The notes: a model not told the origin generated them from the sequence alone. Shown: positions 16,793 through 32,006, counted from the stretch's first letter. The stretch: DNA of 64,000 bases from Amorphochlora amoebiformis (GCA_054601695.1 BAAHQB010000041.1:434001-498000); one strand, 5' to 3'. Made by a program: numbers and translations.

Positions 16793-16872
16793 TGTATAGA
16801 TACCTGTACACATATATATTATAAATCTAACCTCGGTAGATCTATTCATATATATATACATATAATATATGC

Positions 16873-16906
<34 letters not shown>

Positions 16907-17216
16907 TGACTACAATTACGAAGAAAATATAAATATAGACATATTTATAATAATTTCTTGCACGCGTATAAAGTATATGTGTACATATATATGTACATGT
17001 ACAGATAAATATACACATATATATCATAAATCTAACCTCGGTAGATCTACCCAGCTCGCATGGTGCACTAGTTCTCGTCTAAAGATATTTAATGTAAATA
17101 CATATATACATATATAATATATACATATACATATATATATATATAATATAATATATATATCATACCTGTTCGGTCGGATATATATATATATATATATGTA
17201 TATATATTATATATAT

Positions 17217-17258
<42 letters not shown>

Positions 17259-17376
17259 TACTTGTTCGCTATGACTCAAGATCTCTTTGTCCTTTTTCTT
17301 GTCGTCACCTAACACAATGATTAGGATATGTATCAATACACGCAACACATCTCTAGTATTACCAAAACATATGTGT

Positions 17377-17423
<47 letters not shown>

Positions 17424-17706
17424 CATACAAATATACACACTTATATATATATATATATACATATATACATATTACATATGAAAACAACGTATATATATAT
17501 ATATGTATATATATTATATATATATATATATATATTGATGTGTGTGTGTGTGTTTGTATGCGTACGGCATATGTAGTGTATAAATTTTTAAGTATATATA
17601 GAAATAATTATATTTTCATATAAATTATATGTGTGTGCCACTTGCGTATACTATATATATACATATATATAAATATATATATAAATATATATATATATAC
17701 ATAAAT

Positions 17707-17797
<91 letters not shown>

Positions 17798-17846
17798 GCA
17801 TATATATATATATATGTGTGTGTGTATTTTCATGAATATAAACTCG

Positions 17847-17884
<38 letters not shown>

Positions 17885-18928
17885 ATATATATTTTATTTC
17901 CAAAAATGTTGTATATTATACGCAATTATCACATATGCCTAAGTATATGAGAGGGTATCCGACAAGATTTGTCATACATATCCACCTCTACAGGTAAACA
18001 TCCAATTCTCAGCACATTACACCCTGTAAAATCTACCTTTCTCTTCGCTCAGATTCTCAGCCTCCACAGAAACCACTTCCTCATCATTCGATTTCATATA
18101 CTGGTCGCAGATTGGGGATTAATTTTCACTATTTGCCGAGTGCTTTCGTATAATGAAACTATTGAGCCTGTATATTATTTTCTTTTGAGAGAGGATATTA
18201 CCGCTTGGACGCTGGGAGCAAGGTATTTCTGCGCTATGGGCACCCCGGAGGCTTTTTTCAAGGAGAGCCAGCCCTAAGGGGTCAATCAAAGGCGTAAATC
18301 TCTACATCTAACGTTGCCGTTAAAGGGAGGAGGGGTTGGAGGAAGGTGGAGTAAAACTTCAAAAGGAGAGAGAGGCATATCTTCAGGAGAAATTATAAGT
18401 GATGTTCACGTACCTCAAAAGGCTTGATTATCCTTGCCCTTCGCCCCACCACTTCGGTAACACTTACAATACTCCTCGATGCTACAATCTACCCGCAACC
18501 ATGACAACAGGTAAACCCTATGAGGTCAGAATTTCGACTACACTACCCATCCGAAAGAAGGGAAATAGCATTTTGGCACCTTTCCAGCCCAAAAAGTAGA
18601 AAATACTTACCCCGATCTTCAGGCTCATAGTATCCTTGCTCGCACGGACCACTGCGCCTCCTTTCCACACAATTTCATATTCTACGCCCTCCTCACCCGG
18701 CAGATCTGCCGGCTCCGGAGACGGGCCGACAGACGCTTCGGAATCTTCACTTCTGTCGTGATTCATAAGATCCCCTGCCACCAGCTTTGCATTTCCTGAT
18801 TCATTCTCTATCAGTCTCAATGTTTGTTCAGATTCTGGGTCGAAATTACCTGAAGGCTGGGAGATAGACACGATTATTGGGGGAGAAGAACCCCTCAAGA
18901 CCCCACAATTTGCGATGACATGTGACAT
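5026..18928 (-). CDS. VPS13 C-terminal-region-like protein, about 30 exons
   Basis: Joined minus exons in coding order: 18928-18611, 18273-18202, 18100-18037, 17308-17262, 16240-16204, 15794-15633, 15347-15304, 14474-14406, 14146-14082, 13835-13766, 13706-13660, 13573-13488, 12828-12782, 12731-12676, 11965-11918, 11850-11816, 11156-11104, 10549-10522, 10079-10004, about 9762-9680, 8649-8587, two disordered Pro/Ser-rich exons near 8100-7690 and 7170-6970, then 6627-6565, 6290-6216, 6089-6063, 5920-5866, 5264-5218, 5055-5026 (stop TGA). Most junctions keep phase. The last exons give [56 protein letters not shown], which fit the VPS13 C-terminal pattern (GA..GG..GF..GLG.GLVG...RP..G). VPS13 family proteins move lipids between membranes at contact sites. 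The N-terminus (start MSHVIANCG) contains [14 protein letters not shown] and [18 protein letters not shown] and shows no chorein domain. Roughly 800 aa, short for the family. Gaps near 16.5, 13.9, 13.2 and 8.4 kb may hide exons, and two joined genes cannot be excluded. Confidence 0.6.
8163..8302. repeat. GA-rich purine tract
   Basis: Almost pure GAGA/GAAA on the plus strand inside an intron of the minus-strand VPS13-like gene; the transcript would be CU-rich. Frames here are Ser/Leu repeats and not coding. Confidence 0.85.
8878..9176. repeat. (TATG)n microsatellite
   Basis: About 300 bp of TATG units with scattered substitutions and short TA runs, inside an intron of the minus-strand gene. 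It yields long MYVC frames that carry no coding information. Confidence 0.9.
16537..17058. repeat. Direct duplication plus inverted copy
   Basis: A segment starting TGACTACAATTACGAAGAAA at 16680 recurs at 16908, about 228 bp later, and both copies run through TTTCTTGCA to CTAACCTCGGTAGATCTA (ends near 16850 and 17050). The reverse complement of the TTTCTTGCA arm with its flank lies at about 16537-16590, so the arm at 16698-16752 could pair with it as a hairpin. Located in an intron of the VPS13-like gene. Confidence 0.75.
17155..17180 (-). repeat. Echo of exon end plus donor site
   Basis: On minus this reads CCGACCGAACAGGTATGA, resembling the end of the exon at 17308-17262 and its donor (AGCGAACAAGTACGA), with TA tract between the two. 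Degenerate and probably not used as coding sequence. Confidence 0.5.
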
Positions 18929-19034
18929 GATTGCATGACTATAACGTGATCTACCGTTATGTCACGATTATAGATTATAGGTTTTAAACATCGTCCCGAG
19001 GTCACCATCGACGTCACTCTTGATGACAACCAAA
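18929..19034. promoter_or_regulatory. Bidirectional promoter, VPS13-like gene / PARN
   Basis: Only 106 bp separate the two divergent start codons. The spacer is not TA repeat. It holds GTGACATG just at the minus start, ATAACGTGAT, TTATGTCACG and CGACGTCAC, the last close to a CRE-type element. No TATA box is evident. The shared-promoter role is inferred from position. Confidence 0.6.
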
Positions 19035-19367
19035 ATGGATCCGAGCTTTCCGCAAGAATTTAAGTCTCTTCGAGACGAGCTGGAGAGATGTGAATTCGTG
19101 GCGTTTGACCTCGAAATGAGTGGGCTGAATAATGACCCGACGACAAACCAAAGGATCTTGGGCCTGGAGCCGCCATGGTCACGGTGAGAGGGAAAAGGAG
19201 TAGATTAGAACGGAACTAATGTATATCCTTAATTCTCACAACCCACATCCTTACACCTCCGTCTGATTTTTAGAAGTGAGGACAGATACTGCCCAATATA
19301 TCCCAAGTGGAAAGGGGTGTAGTTGTCCTTTCCCTCACGTGTCCACATGTATCTGAAACATATGGCA

Positions 19368-19403
<36 letters not shown>

Positions 19404-19857
19404 TATTACACATATAAATACATACATACATATAATATGCAGTATATATACACATATATACACACACATATATATACATAATATATATATATATTATATA
19501 TATATATAGCTACCAACACTATCGCAAGACAGCGTCGGACTTTGTCACCCTACAGCTCGGAATATGCACGTTTTCAACCGAGTAATCCCCTCCCTTACTC
19601 ACTCCCCTCCCCTTCCCTCCGTCCCTCCCTTCCCCCAATCCAACAAAAGCAATAAGAGAAGCAGTCTACTAGAGAGAAAAAACTCCGTGGATCTTTGGGT
19701 TGAAACGATTTATGACATATTATATTTTCGGCAGGGCAGGAGAGGGGAAGGAGGGAAAGCAGAGTGGGGGACCTCCATACCTTTCGGCACGGCCTTTTAG
19801 CTTTCATTGCTTTCCTGGGAGGTATGTTATTACATAAAATTTTATAGGTTTATATAT

Positions 19858-19912
<55 letters not shown>

Positions 19913-20020
19913 ATTATATGCATGTATTGTTTTGTATGATATTGTATAAATAAGCAAAGAATTATAATTACAAGTGTATGTACATCTGTTTTAGGCAAGT
20001 CCCAACCAACGCGATAGGGT

Positions 20021-20080
<60 letters not shown>

Positions 20081-20246
20081 TACATGTATATATATATATA
20101 TATAATGTATATATATACATGTAATATATATATATATATACACATATATGTATATATATATATATGTATATATATGTGTGTATATATACATGTATACATA
20201 TATATATTTGCTTATAATACATATAATATATGTATATATATATACA

Positions 20247-20297
<51 letters not shown>

Positions 20298-20452
20298 CAC
20301 GTATATGTGTGTCTACATGTCTATATATCTATATGTATATATACATAAAAAGAAATCTGTAATATGTACATATACTAAACCTGTTCTAGGCAAGGCCGTG
20401 ACCCCGGGGATAGGGTTGTATCTTTTCAGGTGAATTCAGACACGAATACAAC

Positions 20453-20487
<35 letters not shown>

Positions 20488-20674
20488 CTATATACAAGTA
20501 TATGTATATAAATGTGTATATATTACAAGTCATGCACGATATGTACATATATATATATATATACATGATATATACATATATATATATATATATAACTGTA
20601 TATAATGTACGTCTACGTGATGTGCATATATATGCGCATACATATCTAAACATGTAACAAGAGACATATATTTA

Positions 20675-20713
<39 letters not shown>

Positions 20714-20921
20714 ATGTACATACACATAATATATATATACATTTTACATATATTTATATATATATATATATATTTATGCATGTAAATGTATATTATATAC
20801 TATATACACATATATATCAATATCTATATATATATATATATATTTGTTTATGTATGTATATACATATGTTTATGTATATGCATTCGCTTGGTGTCGTCAA
20901 GCAGCTCTTGTAAACGTATAT

Positions 20922-20973
<52 letters not shown>

Positions 20974-21158
20974 ATACATATGTTTATGTATATGCATTCG
21001 CTTGGTAAGCAAGGTTCGACTTCAATGATATATATATATATACATATATATATATACACAGTATACACACACATACACACATATGTCTTCATATATATAT
21101 GTATGTATCATACGTATGTACACTAGATGTCGTTCACCAGATTCTTGTCTGACTTCAA

Positions 21159-21209
<51 letters not shown>

Positions 21210-21645
21210 ATATTATGTAATATATACGCACAATATATATATATATATATATACATTCAAATATGTATGTATTCGTTAGGCGTCGTCAACCAGATTCTTG
21301 TCTGAGCATAAATTCAACTTCAACAAAGCCCTTATCAACGTACCGATTTCCATGACCCTATATTTGAATGTGTATATTTAAGAATTAACATGTAATATGA
21401 ATACCTTAGGTACATGTGTACATATGTATAATATATATATATATATACACATAATATATTTAGATATGAAAATATATATATGTATATGTCCAATACATAC
21501 GTAGTACATGTATCTGTATTACAGCTTATCTATATGTACATAAATATATCAATATTTTTACGATATATGTAGAATTCACATGTAGATGTATACGGTGGAA
21601 ATTATATATATAGTATATATCCATATTTTTTTATACATATTTACG

Positions 21646-21676
<31 letters not shown>

Positions 21677-22986
21677 ATATACGCCGATATAAATATGTGT
21701 ATATAGTTATGCCCATATTACACGCACGTAATATTAGGGGCTAAATATGATGACATATGAAGAAGAAAACCACATGATTCGCGACCACGAGGACAAACTC
21801 AAACGGTCTCCCTTTTTCACCAAGCCCCTCATCCCCTTGGCTACCTCTCACCCTGTCCCACCCTTGTCCCACTCTTGTAAATCTGGATTCGAAATTCGAA
21901 TTCTTTTTGAAAACGATGGAGGATGAAGTGTGAAAGTCATGAAAATATGCCTAGGATTGATGAGAGTACAAGTGGATCGAGTAGGGTTCTGCCGACTAAG
22001 CATTGGGATATTACTTGGCTGGCACAGGTGGTATGAATGTAGTGTTTGAAGGCTACATGAAAATATATACATATATATATATACATATATGTATATATGT
22101 ATATATATATATATATATATATGGCATATACATATATGTGTACATGTGTACAAACTATCTTAATTGCAATACCTTTCGCAACGTTTTTTCATTTATCACT
22201 TTTACGTGATGCATAACATATTTTTATATATATATATATATAAATATATATTTATATATATATATATACATATATTTATGTACATATATACATATATACA
22301 TATACATGTATGTATAGTTAACATAGTATACACACCCCAGGTAAAGAAGCTATGCCAAGGTCTCCTAGAACGCTCACAGGCACGTATAATCCTAACCCTA
22401 ACCTTGTACTGGTCCCAGCCTAATATCAAACCTATTCAATCAGAAAGGAACCGCAGAGGCTCCCAAGGACACAAAATCAGAAGAAAATGCTAAGAAGAAT
22501 CCAGATTCAGCTGGAAAATTCGAGGCATGTCCTACACTAGCTAACAGCCCCAATATATATATTATGTACATATAGGTGTGTGTATGTATATATAATGTAC
22601 ATGTATATGTATATATATAATACAAAGTATGTGTATAAACTTTCATAATATATACATATATACATAATCTTACATGCATACTACATACACATAATTCTTA
22701 ATATATATATATATATATATATATATACCTCGTCCGTTAATAGCCCTCGCCCTCTCAGTCTAACCTGGAAAACATAACAATCTACATCTAGACCATAGAA
22801 TCTGAGGAAGATTGTCTGAAAGCCCAAGACTGCTTGCGACTCACCCCCAAAAACGGTCTCGTTTGTAACTCTTAATAGATTGAGAGTAAGAGAGAACTTA
22901 TCCGATAGCTTTTTCTTTCACATTACAGTACATGTTTTTCAGTTTTGAAGCATGATGGTGTAAAATACTATGTATATTCATATTAT

Positions 22987-23021
<35 letters not shown>

Positions 23022-24301
23022 TATGTATGTACATATGTATAAATACACACACATATATATATATATAGTATCCCTCGACCACAGCCCCAACCCTAACCCT
23101 ACCCTACCCTAAGCCCTAACTCTAAACCCTAAAGCCCTAACCCTAGGTTTTCAGCGTAAGCTGGTATACGACCTGATTTGCCATGAGTTTCCTACCCTCC
23201 ATGCCAAGAAGGTATCGCGTATATGTATGTAGCTATGTGCAAATGTACGGATTGAAGGTATATATATAATTAAGTAAAAGGGTACCATATGGGTATAATT
23301 ATATATGTACATATACATATATATATATATACGTGTGTATAAATATATGTCTATACACATATATGTCCATTATATGTTTTTGTATGTGTATAGGTATACA
23401 TAAATGTTTATGTATATTATACCTACGTGTATATATATATATATATACATATATATGTATATATGCATATTATGAAGTATATTTGTATACATGTATATGT
23501 GCACATAATCAGATATATATATATATATATATGTATATATATTTATTTACATATAACCATAATTAAACACACACAAGAGATATACATCTACGCATATATA
23601 TATATATATATATATATAATGTATATATATATAAATGAACAAATCTATCTCCATTCCAGGCCGAAATCAAAGACAACAAGCCCCCCGCCATGCTGTAACC
23701 GCATCCTAACCCTAGCTCGTCTAACCCCTAACCCCAGCCCTAATATAGGAACTCAACAGCCCTCGAAATTCTGATTATTCATTTCCAAACTCTAACCTCT
23801 AAAACCCTAGCGTCTTCGTGATGACGAAGGAAGAGATCGAAGCAGCTCGCGCCCAAGTCAATCCTAACCCTAATCTAACGCCAACCCTAACGATAATCCA
23901 ACCCGACCCTAATCCTAACGCCAACCCCTAACCGAGTCAATGGTCCTCGGACTAAGACATGCTGAGTAATCTAATCCTAACCCTAACTGTAATCCAGGCT
24001 ATAACAAAAAAGCGCCAAAAGTTTGCAGAAGAGGTATACCTTAACCCTGAGAATAGCAATAACACACACATTGAAGTATATCGAACTCTACCCTAACACT
24101 CTACCCTAACACTATCCGAACCTTAATGCTAACCTTATGATAGTGTGAACTTAACCCTAACCCTGATCCTTCTCAGATGGCAGAAAGAATTGGGTTACGC
24201 GCGGTGTTGGAGGCTATCCATGCCTCAGGCAAGCCCATGGTTTGAAATGAGAAATAAATGGGATAGATAGTTTTGTATGTGTGTGTTTTATTTTTATGGG
24301 T

Positions 24302-24337
<36 letters not shown>

Positions 24338-24410
24338 GCACATGTTTACACACGTATGTATATTTTTGTATATATATATATATATATATATATTGCTATA
24401 TGTAAATATA

Positions 24411-24455
<45 letters not shown>

Positions 24456-25731
24456 ATATGTAAATATATAACACATGTAAATGTAGACACCTATGTATGC
24501 ATATACGTATACATAATATATATATACACATATGTTTATGTATACATATGCATGTATATGTATTGTATGTTTACAAATTAGATATGTAAATATATTTATA
24601 TACATACATACATACATGTAAATGTAGAAACGTATATAAATGTATATATGTATATGTATATGTAATATATAATATATAGACTATATATATATATGTACAT
24701 ATGGATGTATCCATTTATTTATATAAAATGTCTAGGTAACTACATTCATACATACGAATATCTCATACTGTGTATGAAGTTTTACACCTAATAATACTCT
24801 CTTAAATATATATATGTGTACAAATATGTATGTGTATGTATATTTGTGTATATATATATATATCAAACATCTAAATGCAGACGAAATACGACTCTCTCAT
24901 CCTAACCCTCTAGTACCCACCCTATAGTCCTAACCTCCAATCCCAACCTCTAATCTTAACCCTCTGATCCTAACCCTCTGATCCTAACCCTCTAATCCTA
25001 ACCCTCTATCCTAAAACCAAACCACAGGTTGGACATAACTGCCTTATGGATACGCTGAGGCTTGTAAATGATTTCATAATCCCTCTACCCCCCTCATACT
25101 TTAGCTTCAAGGCCGGTCAGCCCATCTCTAATCCCAACCCTCTATCATAACTCCTCTAATCATAACCTTCTAATCCGAACCCTCTACGCTCATCCTAACC
25201 CTCTAATTCCAACCCACCTCGCTCAAATCCTAACCCTCTAGTCTTTAACCAAAATCGCAACTTTCTAGTCCTAACCCTCTAATTCTAACCCTCTAGTCCC
25301 AAACCTTCTAATCCTAACCTTCTAATTCTAACCCTCTAACCATAACCCTCTAATCCCACCTTCTGATCCTAACCTTAATCCTAACCTAACCCTAAGCTCT
25401 TTCGAGAGTCTTCCCAGCCGTATATGATACACGCTTCATTATCACTCATCCTGATTTTCGCGCAAAATTCGCCAGATTTCGGTTTGTTTTTTCGGTATTT
25501 TCTCCTTGTTCGCTGTTCTCTTTTTGTTCTCTCCTTCTTGTTCTCCTCCTTCTCTCTCTATTCTCGCGTCAGTCTCCCTCTCTTTTTCTTTTTTTTACTT
25601 TTTCTCTTCTCTGGTTATTCTCTTGTTCTTTTTTTCGTTTTCGTTTTCAATTTATTTCTTTCATTGGGAATTTTTCGGATAATCTTCTCGGCATAACCGC
25701 TCCTGTTTTAGTGAGGGACCGATAGAGATAT

Positions 25732-25764
<33 letters not shown>

Positions 25765-27471
25765 TATATAGAATATATATAGAGAGAGAGAGAAAGCGAG
25801 AGTAACATTAGCTCGCATTCTTAGGCTGGAGGACGCGTATAATACCGCAATAAAGTGGTCGAGAGATACCAATAGCATCCCAAATATCAAGCCGTCAGCG
25901 AGTGTTGAGATGCAGGTTCGAACCCGAGGATGCCGAATTATATTTCACTATTTTTTTTTTTTCTGTGTTAGAGCGGGGTGAATTTTGTTGTGTTTGTAGG
26001 TATAATTATATTATGTATGTACATATATATATATATGTATATATGATATATATATATATATATGTGTACACATATATATATGTATATATATGTGCCGACA
26101 TATATATATATAAATATATATGTATGTATACATATATTATATATATATATGTCTAAAATGTACATGTAATACATATGTATGTAACATAATACTTATGTAA
26201 AGTATCATTATATGATGGTCATATAAGTATAAATATATTCACATGTATATTTCTGTAATTAGGTCACTGCCTTTAAGGCTACCTAAGATCACTCATATAT
26301 ATATATATATATAATATATAAGATATATATATATTATGTGTATATATACATATATATATACATTAGAAATACACGCATAGACGTATTATACATATATATA
26401 TATATATATATTTGTATACATAAATATATACATACATATATGTAAATTTGTAAATGTACATAGATACATAAACATATTTTCTTACATATTTAGATATGTA
26501 TATGTATATATATGTATATTATGTTTACAAATATGCATATATATATATATATATTATATATGTATGTATATATATATATTGTTTGTATATAATACATATA
26601 TATATAAACTTCATATGTATATATGTATGTGCATATGTACACACACACACGAATACATACATGTGTGTGTACTCTATAAATCTCCCCATACGCACATGTA
26701 TTTCATGCATATATACATATATATATATATATATCCACAAATACATGTTTACCTGTATCACGCAGATACATTGATATCCCAGGCTCACGACGCAGGTTAC
26801 GATGCATACATGACGGGCTCTTTGTTCGGATCGATTGTCTGTGCCTGGTATATTCCCTGGGTCTTAGATGTGAGGGTAGTGCGTTCGAATCCACTTGTTG
26901 CTATTTCACTTTCAAATTATCTTTTTGCCCCTCATGTCAGCATATAGGAAGAGAGAGAGAGAGGGTGGGGGGGAGAGAGAGGGAGAGGGAGAGAGAGAGA
27001 GGGAGAGGGAGAGAGAGAAGATAGGGAGAGAGAAGAGAGAGGAGGGGAGAGAAGAGAGAGGGGAGAGGGGGAAGAGAGAAGGGAGACATAGAAGAGAGGG
27101 AGGGAGAGGGGAAAAGAGGGAGGGAGAGACAGAAATAGAGAGAGATAAGGTGAGAGAGACGAGAGAGAGGGAAGGGAAGAGAGAGTTGAGAGAATGAGAG
27201 AAAGAGAGTATGAAAGGGACAGAGAGAAAGAAGGAAAGGAAAAGAGAGAGAAAGCAGGATTAAGATTTACGATTGAGAAGACACGTTCTCGTTTTTGAGA
27301 ATTGTAACTTATTCCTTTTTGGTGTTGTCGTGATGTAGGGATAAGTCACGGGGACGGTGGGGAATAGATCCGTCTATTGCAGGGAGATTTGTGAATCGAC
27401 TTTCGTTGTATAGGTATGTTATATATATATATATATATATATATGAATCGACTTTCGTTGTATAGGTATGT

Positions 27472-27503
<32 letters not shown>

Positions 27504-28450
27504 TGTGAACATATATGTACACATACACATATATATCTATATATATATATATATATATGTATATGTATGTGTGTGTGTATATATATATTGTATGTATGTA
27601 TATATATATGTAGGTACGTAGATATATATATATATATATATATGTGTGTGTATATATGTATATATACATAGCGTAGATATGTGTATACCTATTTTTTCTA
27701 TTGTATCATATAAGTATATCGTATTGCATGATATAGATATAAATATACAACTGTACATGCAAGTGTCCGCACATATATATATATATATTTATATATATAT
27801 ATATAATATATACTACATATGTATATATATACATATGAACTATTTCTCGAGTATAGTGCCCACAACACATAAAAACATCAAATTCGCAACCCAACACAGT
27901 GAATCTACATCATATTACAATGACATCTATCCACATCAACATCTACTCAGATGCGCCTCCCATATTTACCTCGCTGGACCCGATCCCTACCTCTACGTAA
28001 CCCTAACCCTAACCCCAACTCGCCACCATTCAACACACCCATCATCACGATCTGCTGTTATCCCAAACAGCAATATAGCCCCACCCAGTGGAGGAGTCAA
28101 TGGTCCTAGGACTAAGACATGCTGAATAATCTGATCCTAACCCTAGCCCTAACCCTAGCCCTAACCCTAACCCTAACAATCACAATAGCCCTAACCTTCA
28201 CCCTAGCCCTAGCCCGTACACAAGCCCTAACGCCCTAACCCTGCCTTAATCTTAACCTTGCGAGCTACTCGCAGCGATATAAACTCACAATGAGAGGGTC
28301 GATGGTCCTCGGGCTGTGAAGTCCTGAATAATTTATCGTTGTTTCAAATGTTACTTTGAGAGGATTTATTAGCTAGGGGGAGAGATTATTATATTAGGAC
28401 TGGTGTATATAATATATATATATATATATATGTATATGTGTATGTATGTT

Positions 28451-28490
<40 letters not shown>

Positions 28491-28520
28491 TGTATGTGTG
28501 TATATATATATGTATGTATG

Positions 28521-28557
<37 letters not shown>

Positions 28558-28813
28558 TAATATATATATATATATATTTACACGCATATATATATATTTA
28601 TATATGTATATATACTATGTCATCTTGACCGGGACCCTGAAGCTAATGCTAACCCTGAGGAAAACGTAACTTAGGACTTATCAGGGGTATTTTATATGTG
28701 TGAGAGCGATATTTTAAGGAAAGTCCTCTTCTCTTTCAAGGGTACGTATTTTTGTAGGTTTGTGATTATATATGTGTGAAAATTATGTTATGGATAATGT
28801 CTACGTACATAAA

Positions 28814-28860
<47 letters not shown>

Positions 28861-29202
28861 GTATAGGTATGCGTATAATATATATAAATTATGTATACAT
28901 ACATATATATATATATATATATTATATTATTAATATACATCTGGGGTAGATGTATGACGTATATATGTTTGTATGCATATTGTATGTTTTACATATAATA
29001 TGTATAACATGTACTATGTATGATTATATATATGTAATACATATGTATACATATGCATATATGCATATACGTACATACCCCTATATGTACACATACATAT
29101 ACACAAATACATGTATATATTGTATATGGATGCATATCTATATATATGTATGTATATATATATATATGTAAATACACATGTATATACATACATATATATT
29201 GT

Positions 29203-29233
<31 letters not shown>

Positions 29234-30338
29234 GTACATATATAATATATATATGTAGACAACAAAGCGAAACCCCCCCTACCACTCTCCAAACAGTAAT
29301 ATCTAACCCTAACTCTAACCTAACCCTAACCCTAACCCTAACCCACCCTAACCCTAACCCCACAATGTGGAGGAGTTAATGGTCCTCGGACTAAGACATG
29401 CTGAATAATCTGATCATAACCCTAACCCTAACCCTAACCCTAACCCTATCCCTAACCCCAGCCCTAACCCTAACCCTAACCCTAACGAAACTAGGACTTC
29501 TGCTACCCTTCTCCCCATTTTCACCAAGATATTAACCGACCTTTGCCTTATTCCCAAGTCGCTGAAACCCAAGGCGTCGCAGGCTAACCCTTCTTCGGAA
29601 GTTCAGGTTTGGGGGGAGGAAGAGAAGAGAAGGAGAGAAGAGAGAGGGGGGGAAGAGTGAGAGAGAAGGGGGGGGGAGAGTGAGAGAGAGAAGGGGGGGG
29701 GAGTGGGAGAGAGAGAGTGAGAGAGAGAGGGGGGGGATGAGCTCTTCGAATTGCTCATCTGAAAATATCATATACATGTGTATGTATTGTTTACATATAT
29801 ATATATTGTATTTGAATATACACACGTATGTGCATGTATAAATACATATATAATACATACAAATTACATACATACACACACACATATATATATATATATG
29901 TATATTTACATTTATTTATACACGTGCTCAGGAACAAAAGAATCCTACAGACGAGAAGGATGAGGACTCACTTGTGTCTCTATACCTCCTACCCTACCCC
30001 AAAGACCCATCTCGCTATCCAGGGGTCAGCCTATCCCTTTCCTCAACCCTGTGTCTAGAGACGATTAGTTAGGGTAAGGGTTAGGGTTAGGGTTAGGGTT
30101 AGGGTTAGGGTTAGGGTTAGGATAAGATTATTCAGCATGTCTTAGTCCGAGGACCATTGACTCCTCCACAGTGTGGGGCTATAGTGCTGTTTCGTTTGGG
30201 CTAGGGTTAGGGTTAGGATCAGATTATTCAGCATGTCTTAGTCCGAAGACCATTGTTAGGGTTAGGGTTAAGGGTAGGGTTAGGGTTAGGGTTAGGCTCA
30301 GGGTTAGTCCTTCTTCTTCCTTAGGTTATATATATATA

Positions 30339-30380
<42 letters not shown>

Positions 30381-30564
30381 TATACATAATTGTATCTAAC
30401 TCTCTCGCTCCCCCCCCCGGTCCCTCTCACTGTTATTTTTGTCATCTCTCGCTCGCTCGCTTCCCCTACACTCTCACTCTCTTTTTTTTTTTTTTCTTTT
30501 TAATCCATCTCTCTCTTTTCGTCTCCCTCTCTCATTCACCCACTCTATTTACACGTTTGTATAA

Positions 30565-30595
<31 letters not shown>

Positions 30596-31260
30596 AATAT
30601 ATATACACATATATGTATTACATTATATATCCCAAGTAAATGTGATTGTTTCTGTATCTACACAAACACAAAATTCCTAACCCCTAACCCTAACCCTAAC
30701 TTTCCTAAGAGTCAATGGTCCTAGGACTAAGACATGCTGAATAATCTGATCCTAACATTCCTAACCCAACCCTAACCCTACCTCTAACGGAATTTTCGTC
30801 GGACTAAGACATGCTGAACAATCTGATCCTACCCCTAACCTTCATAACCCTGACCCTAACCCTCAGTCTCTAAGTGGCGGAGTCAATAGCCCAAAGGCTA
30901 AAAATTCTGAATAATCTGATCCTAACCTTTACTGTTGCCCAACCGCTGTTCAAGATTTGTAATATCCCACCAAGTGGGGGAGTGAATGACCCTGGGGCGA
31001 AGATATGCTGAATAGTGTGGTCCTAAGCCTAGGTGTAACCTTTAGGTGTTTGCCCAAATCTATATTCGTGATCCTCCGTCGAATTCGTCTGGTGGAAAGG
31101 AAACAGGGTGCGTAGATATTATTGTGTGTGTGTGTGTTTGTGTGTATGTATATACATATGTATATATAAATATTAATATATATGTTCGTATGTGTGGTAT
31201 GTAAATGTACACATGGTATATATTTCCATGAAAATATGTTTTTGTAATATATATGCACAC

Positions 31261-31305
<45 letters not shown>

Positions 31306-31516
31306 TGCATATAAGTTGTAATGCATACGTGTGAGTGTATGTTTATTGAATGTAAATTTACATACATATATATATATATATATATAATATATATACATAT
31401 ACCTAGGGAGTCACAATATCCGTGGAGGCGACTTTTGATAAACCAGACGGAAGCCCTCTCTATTGTTAGCGCACTCAATGTATATAAACTGTATGTATGT
31501 ATATGTAGAATGTATA

Positions 31517-31558
<42 letters not shown>

Positions 31559-31682
31559 AGCGCACCCAATGTATATAAAGTGTATGTATGTATGTATGTA
31601 GAATGAGTACGCATATAGATATTTAAATTTATTTTAGCGCACCCAATGTATATGATGTGTATGTATGTATGTAGAATGTATA

Positions 31683-31725
<43 letters not shown>

Positions 31726-32006
31726 AGCGCACTCAATGTATACAAAGTGTATGTATGTATGTGTATATGCATATATATATATATATATAATTATATATTT
31801 TTTTAATTATATTAGCGCACTCAATGTATATAAAGTGTATGTATGTATATGTAGAATGTATATGCACATACATATATTTCTATTTATATTTTAGCGCACT
31901 CAATGTATATAAAGTGTACTATGTATGTAGAATGCATATGCATATATTTTATTTATTTTAGCGCACCCAATGTATATAAAGTGTGCATATGTATGTAGAA
32001 TGTATA

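Noticed and set aside
22775-22875. PARN exon [18 protein letters not shown]
   Set aside because: The sequence looks coding, but no phase-consistent join to the exons on either side was found.
27340-28125. Long frame ending in the box sequence ([11 protein letters not shown]) as a gene
   Set aside because: The same tail recurs at 46030-46239 because the box is a repeat. The frame crosses an intron and TA tracts.
29300-29490. True chromosome end or subtelomere
   Set aside because: Arrays are interrupted, occur in both directions and lie inside introns of conserved genes on both sides.
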